Under the pieces are notes generated by a model. It made no database searches. It was not told the DNA's origin and saw only the letters and a program-made list of their open reading frames with translations. Shown piece after piece: positions 45,393 through 56,089 of a stretch of 64,000 bases of DNA (position 1 is the first letter of the stretch; each line of letters starts with the position of its first letter). The translations under genes and the position numbers were made by a program. The stretch is from Vanrija pseudolonga (lineage: Eukaryota > Basidiomycota > Tremellomycetes > Trichosporonales > Trichosporonaceae), in contig NC_085853.1 in NCBI RefSeq assembly GCF_020906515.1, forward strand, positions 1,302,001-1,366,000. The letters run 5' to 3'.

Positions 45393-46743
45393 TTACGCCG
45401 CCTCCTCCCACCAGTTGCCGGCTGCCTTGGCCTTGGGCGCCTCTGCCGGCCCACGCCGCTTGGGCTGGTCGCCCTCGACCTTCTTGCCGAACCGGCGCAC
45501 GACGACACTGAGGCCCGACGAGATGCCCTTGCGCCCTCCGCCGGGGAACTGCTGCGGCGTCTTCTTCTTCTTGCCGTCTTGCTCATCTTCGTCGTCGTCC
45601 TCACCGTCGTCGGCACCGCGCTTCCGCTTGCCCTTGGCCAGAGGCTCCATGCCCGTCTTTTCGCGGTACGCCTCCATCACCTTGCGGAGGGAGGCTTCCC
45701 ACTCGGGCTTGTGCAGCCTGTACAGGGCCATTGTTGCGCGGGCGTCGGTGACCTGGGGAAAGGGTCAGTTTATATTTGGTAATAATCACAACTGACGCAC
45801 CGAACTATGCGACCCCGCCTGGATCTTGAGCCCCAGCTCCAGCTCGACGAGCTTCTTCAGACCTGGTCTCTTGGTCTTGGCGGCCTCTCTCAGCTGCTTG
45901 CACTTCTGCGTGTCGCGAACAAAGGGGTTGGGATGGCTGAGTAGCAGTGCCTGCGCGGGTCAGCTCAGCCTTGAACTCGGAACCCACCTTCATATCGTTC
46001 TCGATAGCATGGCCGATGAGGATCCGCCCCTCAACCAGCTCAGCGACCTTCTTCTGCACCTCCTCGAAAGGCGGCGCGTCCTGGATGTCCGTCTCGCGCA
46101 CGCCCGACACCCACGTCCGCCAGTCGGTGACCCGCTCGCGCGGCTGCACGAATGTGTCGAGCAGGACGTGGCCGTGGTAGTTGACCAGCGAGACACGCGC
46201 AAGGGCCGACTCGGAGCCCAGGTGGCCCAGGCCCACCATCTCGCAATCGACCGCAATGTAGTTGCCCGGGCTGGCGTCAGTTGGCGGCCAAGATAAGGCA
46301 ACTCACGCCTTCTTCGCCTCGTTGAGCACCGACTGGCCGGCAACCATCGTCCTCAGCTCCTGCAGGAGCGGCTTGTCTGACGGCGCGGGGAGGAAGATGA
46401 CCTCAGCCTTGGGCTCAGGCGCGGTCTGGGTGCGCGAGGGCCCGGCTTCCTTGCTGTGCGGGTCAGAGACAGCCTCGTGGGACAACCCACCTCGGCTCTG
46501 ACTCTAGCTGCTTGGCAAAGTGCCCGATGCCGCCGAATCCCTTGTTCTTGCGCTTCTTTGGAGGCGCTGAGCCATTGGCGCCCTTGCTCTTGGGCTCGCT
46601 GGAAGTGTTGATCTTCTGCGGCGTGTCAGCTCGGCGCACGATGGACATCTGCACATACCTTCTTGAGCGACTCCCAGTTGCTGCTTGCTGGCGCGGTCTG
46701 GTGGGTGAGCTCTCACTTCAGATGAACAACCCACCTTGCTCAT
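45393..46743 (-). CDS. REX4: RNA exonuclease 4 (REX4), DEDDh family
   Basis: 3'-5' exonuclease linked to pre-rRNA processing in the nucleolus. The first exon is MSK only; small exons add a Lys-rich tail with [10 protein letters not shown], a likely nuclear/nucleolar signal. The exonuclease starts [12 protein letters not shown] (first Asp and Glu), continues [18 protein letters not shown], then [10 protein letters not shown] (second Asp) and [15 protein letters not shown] (His and third Asp), so all DEDDh residues are present. The C terminus is a long basic/acidic extension ([16 protein letters not shown]). At least six introns. It is divergent from the dipeptidase, 321 bp apart. Confidence 0.92.
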
Positions 46744-47064
46744 TGTGTCGCGCTGTATCACCGATGTTAATGTCGAGGGAAGGTTGTTGTCAACATTGCA
46801 CCCATCGCGCTCATTGACGTCGCGAAGAATTCAGCTGGGCATCGCGGACATCGCGTCACCTCCGTCCCCCACCCCGCGTCGTTTCCCCGCGCCGCACCAG
46901 GCACGACTGCTTGTCACGCGCTTCCCCGATGGCATCACAATGGCGACAACCAAACTGGGACAAGCAAGGGCGACAGGGCTGCACAGTCAACAGATATCAG
47001 TCACCAACGACACCAAGTCGACAAACTCCATCGCATCTCTCACTTTCGCTCTACACACTCCACG
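46744..47064. promoter_or_regulatory. Divergent promoter, REX4 / dipeptidase
   Basis: 321 bp shared by two divergent genes. No TATA box; CA-rich leader before the dipeptidase start. Confidence 0.4.
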
Positions 47065-48476
47065 ATGAGCGAGCAGCAGCCCCTCCTCCCCTCGGCTGCG
47101 ACGACGACGCCTGCCACGACCTCGTCGTTGCGCAAACGGCGTATCATCACGGTCGTCGCGCCGCTCGTGCTCGTCGCCGCCACCGTCTTTGTCGTCCTCT
47201 TCGGCGAGCGGCGGCCCAAGGAGCCGCTCGCACTGGCAAACTACTACCTGAAGACGTAGGTTGTCTCCTGCTGCATGATGACCTACATTATCTCACGCTC
47301 GCGCCAGCTCGCCCGTGATCGACGGACACATTGACCTGCCGATCCTCGCGCGCTCCCTCGTCGGCAACGACATCAACAAGCTCGACCTGCGCTCCCGCGC
47401 CCCGGGGCACGTCGACATCCCGCGTATCCGTGAAGGCCAGCTCGGCGGCTTCTTCTGGTCCGTGTACACCGACTGCCATGCCGAGCAGGATGGCCCCGAC
47501 TTCCTCAACCCGTCGTACCATGTGCGCGACACGCTTGAGCAGATCGACGTCGCCCTCAACCTTATCGACAAGTACGACGACACGTTCCGCTTCGTCAAGA
47601 CGGCCGACGAAGCCGTCGCGGCTATCAAGGCTGGCCGCGTCGCTTCGTTCCTCGGTATCGAGGGCGCGCACCAGCTCGGCAACTCGCTCGCCGTCCTCCG
47701 CCAGTACTACACCCTCGGCGTGCGCTATGCCACGCTGACGCACTCGTGCAACAACGCGTTTGCCGACTCGGGTGGCTTCATCACCCCCGTTAACGAGACC
47801 TGGGGCGGGCTGTCGACCTTTGGCCAAGACCTTATCAAGGAGATGAACCGCCTCGGCATGCTCATCGACCTCAGCCACGTGTCTGACAAGACGGCCGAGC
47901 AGGCCATTGAGCTGTCGCGCGCGCCTGTGATGTGGAGCCACTCGGCTGCGCGCGGGCTTAACAACATCTCGCGCAACGTGCCCGACGAGCTGCTCTCCAA
48001 GATTGGCCAGGGTCGCAAGCAGCTCGACGGCGTGGTCATGGTCAAGTGAGTAGAAAGGCTTGAGCACACGCCAACTCACGCCCCAGCTTCTACCCTGCAT
48101 TCGCGTCCAAGACCCCCGCCGAGGTGGACGTCGCATACATTGCAGACGAGATCGAGTACATTGCGGGCAAGACTGGCCGTGCACAGTGAGTCACCGGCCC
48201 TACACCTCGCTTACGCCCAGCGTCGGCATCGGCTCGGACTACGACGGCATCGAGTCGGTCCCCAAGGGCCTCGAGGACGTCTCCAAGTACCCCCACCTCT
48301 TTGCCGAGCTCATCCGCCGCGGCTGGTCAAAGCACGATCTTGCGGGCCTTGCGGGCGGCAACATCATCCGAGTCCTCCGCGGTGCAGAGGAGGTCGCGCA
48401 CAAGCTCCGCAAGCGCGCCCCGAGCATGGCAAAGTACTCGAAGCGCCACGATCTCGACCCACGCCCCCTCCCTTAG
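47065..48476 (+). CDS. Membrane dipeptidase (peptidase family M19)
   Basis: Zinc dipeptidase with an N-terminal signal anchor. The start MSEQQPLLPS gives a short cytosolic tail, then RKRR and a membrane helix (about residues 26-46), so the catalytic domain faces outside or the vacuole lumen. Zinc ligands and fold marks: DGHIDLP (His-x-Asp), FLGIEGAHQL (bridging Glu), a His in LTHSCNNAF, DLSHVSD and WSHSAARGL (His ligands), and GIGSDYDGIES near the end. Four exons with three short introns, about 430 residues. The M19 family also includes renal-type dipeptidases that cleave Cys-Gly from glutathione. It ends tail to tail with the next gene. Confidence 0.92.
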
Positions 48477-48689
48477 ACGGAGCTCTGATAGAACTAGAGC
48501 GTAGAGTGGAAGAAGAAGAAGAAGGTGTTAATGGGCCTTGCGGTTCTTGACTCTTGCAATGCATAACGTGTCAGTTGGCACAGTCACAATCTACATATCT
48601 CGTCACAATCTAACGCTGTCACTGGCAGCGCCTACTATATACTAGGCACAGACGGGAGCGCCTCTGGGGCGAGCCGTCACACAAAGTCC

Positions 48690-50124
48690 TCACTTGGCCA
48701 TGCTGGCAGCCGCGGCCTTGCTGATGGGCTGGAACGCAGGGACCGTAGCGTTGGGGTCACCCCATCCGAACATGCCGCTGTTGCGCTCGGTCGTGGTCAG
48801 CTTGCGGAAGATGAGGAGCGGCATCTCGCCCTCGTCGAGGTCGGCAATGTTGACGCTGCCAACGAACGTGTACCCGCGCGACGTATGTGTAATGTTCTTC
48901 ATGATCGAGAGGATGATGCTGCGCGCGCTGATGAGACCCATGGCGTGGTGTGCGACCCAAGGGCTGCCGCGCAGGCGCAGCTCGCGACAATGCCGCTCGC
49001 GGACACGGGCGTCGCGCACACCGTCGACCCAGTGTGCCTTGATACCCTCCTCGAGCGCCTGGCCGACATCGGCCTCAGCATCGATAATCCAGATTCTGTC
49101 CGACGAGTAGAATGCAACACCCATGAATACGGGGTCGGCATCGGGCTCGGCTCGGGCGAACGTGAGCGTGTCCTTGCCAGAGTCTGGTGGTGGGTCAGCG
49201 TTGTAGCGACGCCGTATCTGATGCGACTCCGGTACCGCTCGGGTCCGGCTGGGCCGGCGGCAACGGCAGCAGGCCTTAATGCTACTCACCCTTTGCACTT
49301 GTGCGGAAACTTGACTCCAGGAGGTACCTGCGCGAGGATGTCAGTTCTGGCCCTCTGCACAGCAGCACTCCGCTCACCCGATACGCGAAAACTCGGTGAG
49401 CAGGTAGAGAATGATACGCTTGGACCTGTGATGTGTCAGCACAGAGTCACTGATTACTCGTCGCCTGCGGAGTGGCAACGCCGCGCGAGCCGGCATGGAG
49501 GGCACGCCACAGCACTCACGAGACCTTGTCCTCGCTGCGGGGCATCCAGCAGCTGTCCTTCATGGTGACTTCCCAGACGCCGCCGTCGCAGCCCTTGGCT
49601 TTATGGAACTTCATCAGGTCGGCCTGGTACTCGACGGGGCCCGAGTTCTTGATTCCGCGCTTCCACGCGAGTCTGATCGTGTCGAGCACGAGCGGTCGGA
49701 AGCGCGTAGGCAGACCGATGAAGCTCAGCGTCGACGTCGACGAGACAGTCATGCTGAAGAACGGGATGAGCTTGACGCCGTCCGACTCGGGCAAAGGACA
49801 CATGGCGCCAAAGGAAGAGACCGACGTGTTGGGGGTCGAGGCCGTGTCGCGGTCATCGACGGACCAGCGCGAGTCGCTCGTGTCGGTGCGGCCGAACGAG
49901 AGGCCGTTGGTGCGCAGGCTGGCGCGCCCGAACGCCGACGCGGACGTGCTCGAGCCCGTCATGTCGCTGTCGGCGACGCTGGGCGCCGACGGCTGCCGCA
50001 AAATGCCCTGCACGGGCGTGCTGCCCTCGCTCACGACAATGACGGGGGACGCGGGCGCCGACTGCGAGTCGGGCGTGTTGGCGCTCGACTTGTTCCGCCG
50101 ATGCGAGAGGATTTGGAGCGGCAT
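48690..50124 (-). CDS. Hypothetical protein, conserved-looking two-part domain
   Basis: About 420 residues from 50124 (MPLQILSHRRNKSSANT). The first 110 residues are Ser/Thr-rich and probably disordered. Two folded-looking halves follow: VKLIPFFSMTVSSTSTLSF ... VWEVTMKDSCWMP, and FMGVAFYSSDRIWIIDAEADVG ... GYTFVGSVNIADLDEGEMPLLIF. Tiny exons lie between them (SKRIILYLLTEFSRI; YLLESSFRTSAK), all joined by GT-AG introns with the frame kept, which argues strongly that the gene is real. I do not recognise the family. There is no signal peptide or membrane helix; the arginine-rich DARVRERHCRELRLRG could be a binding surface. Upstream is a (GGC)10 run. Confidence 0.75.
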
Positions 50125-50330
50125 GGAGGAAGGGGGCGACGGGGAGGGGGGTGGTGGAGGGGGGACCGAGTCGGTGTGGAGTGGTGCTTTTTGTACGCGG
50201 TGTAGCGCGCGTGTGTGAGAGGATGCCTGGGTGGCGAGGGTAGAGTGAGGTGGTTAGAGAGCGAGAGAGGGAGGGGTGATTGGAAGGAGAAGCAAATGCT
50301 GAATGATGAGAAATGAAGAGTTGTCGACTC

Positions 50331-50363
<33 letters not shown>

Positions 50364-51143
50364 AAACGAGTGACGAGTTGACAGTTGTGAATTGTGTGGT
50401 GGGTGTGAAACGCGTCGCCGCCGCCGCGCCCGTCGTCTCGGTTGTCGTGTTTTGATAGTGACCAGCCTGACTCATCCAAACAACCCGCCCAGGTCACGGA
50501 GGCCACGCAGGCACGTCACTGCATCTAACGTCTCCCAGAGCTCATACAGACTACAGACTGACGATCAGAAGCCTGACACGGCTCATTTCTAATGCACACA
50601 CCCGGCGACGGTATCGCAGAGACCGGCACCGCACCCAGGTAGGTCTGATAACTCCACAGCCTCGCGCAGCGCAGCGGCGGCGCAGCCCCTCCGATCCCCC
50701 GACCCGCGACCGACCCGTCTGCTGCACTTGTGCTCCGATGTCACGGCGTGCCTGTGCATCCAGCCTGCAGCCTGCAGCCAACCAACTCGCCAGCCAGCTA
50801 GCCCGTTGCGGCTCAGCTTGCCTGGTGCAATGCACCGTGTTGGTCGCCGCAGTCAACTCCGCCAAGTCCCGCATGTCGAAAACTTGCATTTGGCGGCATG
50901 CCAAGACTTTGCAATCAGACGCCTAGCGAACTTCAGCGCGCCAAGATAACAAAACTGGTGTGGCTGCTGTGGCGCGCGGGGCGGGGCGAGTGGGCCTCCA
51001 CCACCAAACAACAATGTCGACGTCGACTCGACGACTGCCTTATGCATTCACGCCACACAGTGGCCCTGTGCGCTACGCCGCGCCGCACGCATCACCACGT
51101 TTCACCTACGCCCCCTCCACGCACTCTACATATACTCCTCAAT
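50125..51143. other. Intergenic with (GGC)10
   Basis: About 1.0 kb between two same-strand genes. The first 300 bp should be the promoter of the gene starting at 50124. Overlapping short ORFs with no motif fill the rest. Confidence 0.35.
50332..50361. repeat. (GGC)10 microsatellite
   Basis: Ten perfect GGC units about 210 bp upstream of the start at 50124, in the promoter or leader. Likely polymorphic. Confidence 0.85.
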
Positions 51144-52573
51144 CTAGTCCGACACGCCCGTCACGATCGTGTCGACTGCCAGCCGGTCGAGCTCGTCCCC
51201 GATCGTCCGCATGCCAGGGATCACGCGCGGCGGCGGCGGGATGTCAAACGTCAGCCCGCGCGGCGTGCTCGGCCGCCGCGCCTTGCCCGAGCGCCCGGTG
51301 ATGTGGATGCCCGGGCTCGGGAGAGGGGGCAGGCCGGCGCTCAGAGGTGTGCCGATGAACTTTGCGATCACAGGGTTGACACTGGGCGGTTAGACACGAC
51401 CGCGGGGCCACCGCTTACATGTTCGGACTCGTGAGCGTCATGTAGTGGTCGACATGCTGGATGAGCGTGACGTTGGCGCGCGCGCTGTGCCCCTGGCTAA
51501 CTTGGGCAAAGTTGAACTCTGTGCACCAGTTCTCGGCGTCCTCAGCGAACGAGTCGGTGGTGCCGACGCCCTGGGAGTGTGTGAGCGCGCTCCTCGGACC
51601 CTCGGCCAACAACGGGACAACACCCACCTGGAGAAGAAGCACTGGCGCCTTGATACGCCCTAGCGTCTCGGCGCTCGGGGGAGCACGCGCACGCACCGGG
51701 TGCCAGATGTACCACGCTGCATCGGCGGCCTCTTGCTCGGTCGCGGTGGCGAAGTGTGCGCGCGCGAGCGCGACGTACTCGTCACGGATTTCGAGGACGG
51801 CACGGGGGAGCGCGCCAGCGTCGTATTCAAACGTCGCGGTCGTGATCATGTCGAGAAGCTCGAGGTCGCGCTTCGCAACCGCTTGGACGAGCGACTGGGT
51901 GGGGAGGTCAGCTGGCCATCGTCCTCAGAAGGCGAACGGCTATCGCTCAGACCGCGCGCTCGAGTTCGCAGCGCGAGTCACCGCGTCACCGCCGGCTACC
52001 AGCTTCTTCACTCACCTCTTCACACTCGCGGAACGCCAGTGCCGTCTCCTCGCTGTCACGTGCCGGCGGGAGCGCGATCAGCACCAGCCCCTGCACGAGC
52101 GCTGGCCGTGCGGCAGCGAGCGCGGCGGCCACGAGCGAGCCGAAGCCTGCGCCGACGACATGGACGTCCTTGACTCCGAGGGCGTCCTGTAGCGTCAGCC
52201 TTCCTTCCGCTGTCGCGCGCCGCGCGGACCTACCAAACCTGCCGCCACGTCCTGCGCCGCCGTGTCGACCGAGTACGCCTCGTCGCGGCCCGACACCTGC
52301 GTGCCGCCGTGCCCGCGGAGGTCGAACGCGACGAGGTTGTAGTGCTGCGAGAAGAGGGGGTCCTCGATCTGGGGGTAGCTGGGGCGTGTGAGCGTCCAGT
52401 CCTTTCCCCCACCGTCACACGCACAAGAAGAACGAGTCGAGCCAGGTCGGATGGCAGAAGAGGATGGTCGGGAGCTTGGGGTCAATGGCCTGCGCGAGCG
52501 CATTCCCCGGCACGCTGATGCGGGCGTGCAGCGCCACGCCGACGCCGTTGGTGCTGATCTGGACAGTGGCCAT
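51144..52573 (-). CDS. Alpha/beta hydrolase fold protein lacking the nucleophile Ser
   Basis: Start at 52573 (MATVQISTNGVGVALHARI), about 380 residues over at least five exons. The fold is clear: LPTILFCHPTWLDSFF (oxyanion strand), NLVAFDLRGHGGTQ, then DVHVVGAGFGSLVAAALAA where family members have GxSxG, and VTLIQHVDHYMTLTSP with the catalytic His. At the nucleophile elbow the DNA encodes GAGFG: Gly sits where Ser should be. So either it is not a hydrolase, or it uses another mechanism. The C-terminal exon adds about 70 residues with SGKARRPSTPRGL and a Pro-rich stretch. No signal peptide. Substrate unknown. Confidence 0.82.
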
Positions 52574-53487
52574 GGTGGTGGGTGTGGTGAGTGAGCGAGC
52601 GGAGCTGGGAGGAAGCAACAGGGGCAAGGCAGTCTCAGATTTTAGGGGAATGTCGAGTTGTCAACGAGGGAGGGAAGGACCCGACGCGCGGGTCGCCGCG
52701 GGGAGGGGGAGAGGGGGGAGGAAGGCACGAGCGAGCGCGAGCGCAAAGGCAGTTGTTCCGGGTGCAAGCTGCAACCATCCCCGTGTGCCAGCACGACGAC
52801 GCCAGCACTGTTCGTCGGACTGGGCCTGTGCGAATTACCGATTACGACGCTGTTGCTTGATCGCCGCCACGGCGCCACCGACAGGCGGGTTGATTGTTCT
52901 TTACTGCGCGTCGAGAGCGAGCGCCGACAACGCCGCGGCGCGCGGCTGGCGCCACTGCTCGGGCCGCCGGGTCGAGCTTTGGCGCGCAGGGCAGGAACCG
53001 GAGCCCCACCACGTGCAGGCGAGTGGCGAGGACGGCGTATGCACCGAGTATCCATGTCGCTTACGGAGGTGTAGCCGACTGCGTAGGTGAGTAGGAAGGA
53101 TAGCACGCGCGCGGTGCTGATATGTGGTGTGCTTCTGGCCGAACTCGGCGTCTTCGGCGCGAGACGATTCACTGAGTTCCTCGGTGGCGCCACATGTGGC
53201 CGACAGTTCGGGTGGTTGCGGCTCGTCGTCTGCCATCGTCTGCAGTAGGTCAGTGATTGCCTCGATCCAGACTGCACAACCAGCGCCGCCAAGCCGAGAA
53301 TTGGGGGAGCCGCGTACGCAGATCAAAGTGCGCTTGAGAGTACCAGCCCCATCCACGAAGCCCAGAATGAAGCTGGTGAGGAGACTTGCTGCGTGAAAGG
53401 CCTAAGAGTGACAACCGCTGCCCATCCAAGGAAGGAAGGAAGAAGCGCCGAGCGCACTCATGTACCTCTCCCCACGTACTCTCCCAA
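52574..53487. other. Intergenic upstream of the hydrolase-like gene
   Basis: 914 bp. The first part should be the hydrolase promoter. A minus-strand frame from 53236 (MADDEPQPPEL) is open for about 40 codons with fair codon use, but I find no convincing continuation. No RNA gene. Confidence 0.3.
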
Positions 53488-53597
53488 GGCCGCGTAGCAC
53501 AAGTAAAAGCAACCCCCTTATCCAGGTTAATTAAACACTCGGTTCTGGTTAGGATTTACGGTTGAGAATGGTCCGGGTTCAAGCCCCGCGCGGTCCC
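53488..53597 (+). ncRNA. tRNA-like element A (degenerate)
   Basis: Begins AAGGCCGCGTAGCACA and ends GCGCGGTCC; the ends pair as a 7-bp acceptor-like stem (one G-U). TAGCACAAGT resembles an A box, and GGTTCAAGCCC is a good B box with a T-arm-like hairpin. TTTT follows within 10 nt. The D arm does not fold. See elements B and C. Confidence 0.5.
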
Positions 53598-53655
53598 TCT
53601 CTCTTTTGCTGCATTTTACGGCGCATGGCGGGGTTTGGGAGGTGGCAGTGAGCAT

Positions 53656-53686
53656 GGGGGGGAGAGGGGAGGGGAGGAAAGTGGGG
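53656..53686 (+). other. G-quadruplex-type run
   Basis: G7-AGA-G4-A-G4, then another G4 eight bases on. Fits a potential quadruplex; also a purine-only tract. Confidence 0.5.
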
Positions 53687-54089
53687 AGGCGAGGAGGGGG
53701 AATGGCGGCCGGCCACGGGGTGGGAAACGGGGTGGTGTGGCCTTGCTTTTTCGACGTGCCGCGTGGTTCGTGTATAGCGTGTTCCGATGTCGTTTTATGT
53801 AGGGCTGTGAGGGTTGTAGCTGTTGTTAATGGGTGGAGGAAGTTTGAGGGATGGCGACGCGATGTGACATGAGAATGAGTCCAAAGCCAAGCGCCCCGCC
53901 ACAGCCATGTGTGGCAGCTCTCCTGGGTGGGAGCCCCCCCGGCCAGGCCCGCCATTATGCATGCACCAATGCACCACCAATGTACCACTCTGTCTTGTAC
54001 CTAGAGTATGCGATGCATAGGGCATACCAGATGCATCCCGACGGTCGGACGGTGGAGGGTGAAATAGGTGCCAGCGGGCATTTTTGCAA

Positions 54090-54205
54090 GGCCGTGTAGC
54101 ACAATTGAGTAAACGTTCCGTTCTCTCTTTACTAGCATGTCTAGTCGGTTCGTCAAGGTTAAGTTTATGTAGCTGGCCTGGGATCTATTCCAGTACGCGC
54201 GGTCC
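54090..54205 (+). ncRNA. tRNA-like element B (degenerate)
   Basis: Starts GGCCGTGTAGCACA and ends ACGCGCGGTCC, the same ends as element A; they pair as a 7-bp stem with two G-U. CTGG-GATCTATT-CCAG just before the end is a T-arm-like hairpin with a ruined B box. TTTT begins at 54207. Inside, TAAAC ... GTTCT is shared with A. Confidence 0.45.
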
Positions 54206-54463
54206 ATTTTGTAGCTGAGGGCGTTGGTAGGGCGCTGGGCGATCAGGAGATCGGGCGGGAGCGCGCGACGAGGCCACGAGGTCAGATGAGTGAGCAACCA
54301 CCGTTGTGGGATCGTGGTGTGGCGGCGTTCACGTGGTTGCTTTTCGGCAGACAGTGGTTCCGATGGGTAACTGTACCTGGCATGCCTGCCCGAAATTACA
54401 TTACATACGCAGCCGTTAATTATGCAGGACAGCGTAAGCATAGTCTAAGGGGAGCTTCGGCAA

Positions 54464-54487
54464 GGGGGTAGGGGGTAGGGCAAGGGG
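54464..54487 (+). other. G-quadruplex-type run
   Basis: G5-TA-G5-TA-G3-CAA-G4: four G-runs with very short loops, a strong quadruplex pattern, between tRNA-like elements B and C. Confidence 0.6.
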
Positions 54488-54719
54488 ACGTGTGACAGGG
54501 GGTAGGGAGCAACGGAGCTGGCTAGGGGCCGGTGAAACGGCTGACCCCTGCCACGGTGAGGTGGAAGCTACACGTCGACAAAGCTTCCGGCGCTGCACCG
54601 CCGTGTGGCAAGCATGCATCCCCTACGTACAACAAATATCCTCGGTACAGTAGTACCCGTCGAGCGATGTCAACGGGCTGCGGTGCCGGTCAAAGAGATC
54701 CCAATACGGCCCATCGCAA

Positions 54720-54807
54720 GGCCGCGTAGCTCACTCCTACTATAAACCTGTTTCTTCCGACAGAAATCAATCCTGGACCCGTTGTTCGACACGGGGACGC
54801 GCGGTCG
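54720..54807 (+). ncRNA. tRNA-like element C (degenerate)
   Basis: Starts GGCCGCGTAGCTCA and ends ACGCGCGGTC, pairing over 7 bp. CCCGT-TGTTCGAC-ACGGG is a T-arm-like hairpin containing GTTCGA. Eight T's follow at 54815-54822, a strong Pol III stop. The D arm is not formed. Confidence 0.5.
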
Positions 54808-55016
54808 TATGTAGTTTTTTTTGATGCCAGGCGGCCGTTTCGGGCTCGGTTCTGGACGACACATCAGCCATCGCCCCACGGGGTGCGGTGGCACGCACTT
54901 GATGTATCGAGCTGGTGGGTGATGGTGGCGCGATGGCCACAGCCCGACTGGTGTGGCCACCTGTCCGCTACCGTGCGATTGATTGCGCCCACGATCCAGA
55001 TTCCATCGTCGACAAC

Positions 55017-55550
55017 CTGTCTACACGGATCCCAAGAACCCCAACAAGGCTAAGGTGACCTTGCCTGTGGACCCATCTACCAGAGACATGAGAAAAGGCG
55101 ATGAAGACAAGTCCCCTGAGCGCGATGGGTTCAAAGGCAAGAGCAAGAACAAGTGCCAGGTCGATCCGTTCGACGCCGAGTTCGACCCAAGTACCTATTC
55201 CGATCCCAACTACAACGCAAAGACCGACAAAAAACCCCTGTTTAACCCTGGGGACGGCGGACGGTGAGCGCGAGGCGATGCTGTACGGCAAGATTGTCGG
55301 TCTGACTTGTGTCAATGCGACTGGATGCCATTACCCAAGCTGTTCGAAGCGAGCACAACATCAAGTGTTCAGATGCTGCTCCTGTCCACCGCGTGAAGTG
55401 TCGGCTGGCCGCTTCCACAGAGGGAACATCAACTCATTCCTCAGGGATTGGAGATACTCCTTGACCAGGATGTCAAAGTCCGCCCCCGCGGCAAGACCAC
55501 CAGCGAGGCGGAAAACAAAGCTTTCAGAGACGATGCTTCTGTCTACCGCT
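55017..55550 (+). pseudogene. Fragment of a calpain-like protease gene (middle part)
   Basis: Matches the middle of the gene at 38.4-41.0 kb in order: DPKNPNKAKVTLPVDPSTRD against DLNNPNKATVRLPKDPSTRP; a stretch ending NPGDGG; after an intron-like gap, DAITQAVRSEHNIKCSDAAPVHRV against EAIVQAVRDEYGVTCDTSAPVHRV; and after another, GLEILLDQDV against GLEILLGEEV. Intron positions are shared, so it is a DNA-level copy, not a retrocopy. The signal peptide and Cys box before it and the His box after it are missing. Too short and interrupted to work. Confidence 0.8.
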
Positions 55551-55916
55551 TGAGTTGGAGGTTACGAGAGAATGAGGCGTATTCGATCTCTCGACAACTT
55601 AGTCGTCTGATGTAGTCATCGGGCGTGAGCTTTTTGCGCCGTCGCGCAGCGTAGCAGCTCAGCCATGTGGCGATGAGGCACACCTCGAGTAGCCACCACC
55701 CACCGCGGCGTGCCACTCACCCCCAACCACTCGAGAATCGAGCCAAGGCCCCCGAGTCGAGCAACGACGTCGTCTCGCGCAGTAGCCCAGCACGGCGGAC
55801 GGGCCGGTTGGCAAAACGTGAGACGGCGCCGGCGCCACATGCGCTCGCACCCCGCCCCTAACTCGCACCCGCACCGACCCTTACTTACCCCCTCGCCCCG
55901 TTCGTCCGCACACCAA
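55551..55916. other. Spacer between pseudogene and tRNA-Asp
   Basis: 366 bp, no gene seen; ORFs here are short and overlapping. Confidence 0.3.
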
Positions 55917-55988
55917 TTCTTGTTCGTATAACGGTCAGTATGCTCGCTTGTCACGCGGGAGATCGGGGTTCGATTCCCCGACAGGAAG
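55917..55988 (+). tRNA. tRNA-Asp (anticodon GTC)
   Basis: 72 nt without intron. Acceptor TTCTTGT pairs with ACAGGAA (two G-U); discriminator G. A box GTATAACGGTCAGTATG; anticodon loop CTTGTCACG gives U33 and GTC; T arm CGGGG-TTCGATT-CCCCG contains a perfect B box. It closely resembles typical fungal tRNA-Asp. It sits between two head-to-head calpain-like fragments. Confidence 0.93.
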
Positions 55989-56089
55989 GAAGCGCAGCGT
56001 CGCGAGATGTTCTCTTTTGCCAGCAGGCTAGATGTTGGCCGGATGCGGAGGACAGGCCTGGAGGGCAGGCATGCCCCGCTCGCCCCGCA

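Larger units (their letters stand above)
53598..54982. other. Gene-poor spacer carrying tRNA-like elements
   Basis: About 1.4 kb with no believable coding region. It holds two more tRNA-like elements and two G-rich runs, listed separately. The remainder is unremarkable. Confidence 0.4.

Noticed and set aside
52901-53236. Minus-strand ORF starting MADDEPQPPEL
   Set aside because: About 40 codons look acceptable, then composition degrades. No domain, no clear intron to a second exon. Possible small gene but not supportable.
53536-53597. Ordinary functional tRNA gene
   Set aside because: Good B box and T-arm, but no D arm or normal anticodon arm can be folded with the 5' part; kept only as a tRNA-like element.
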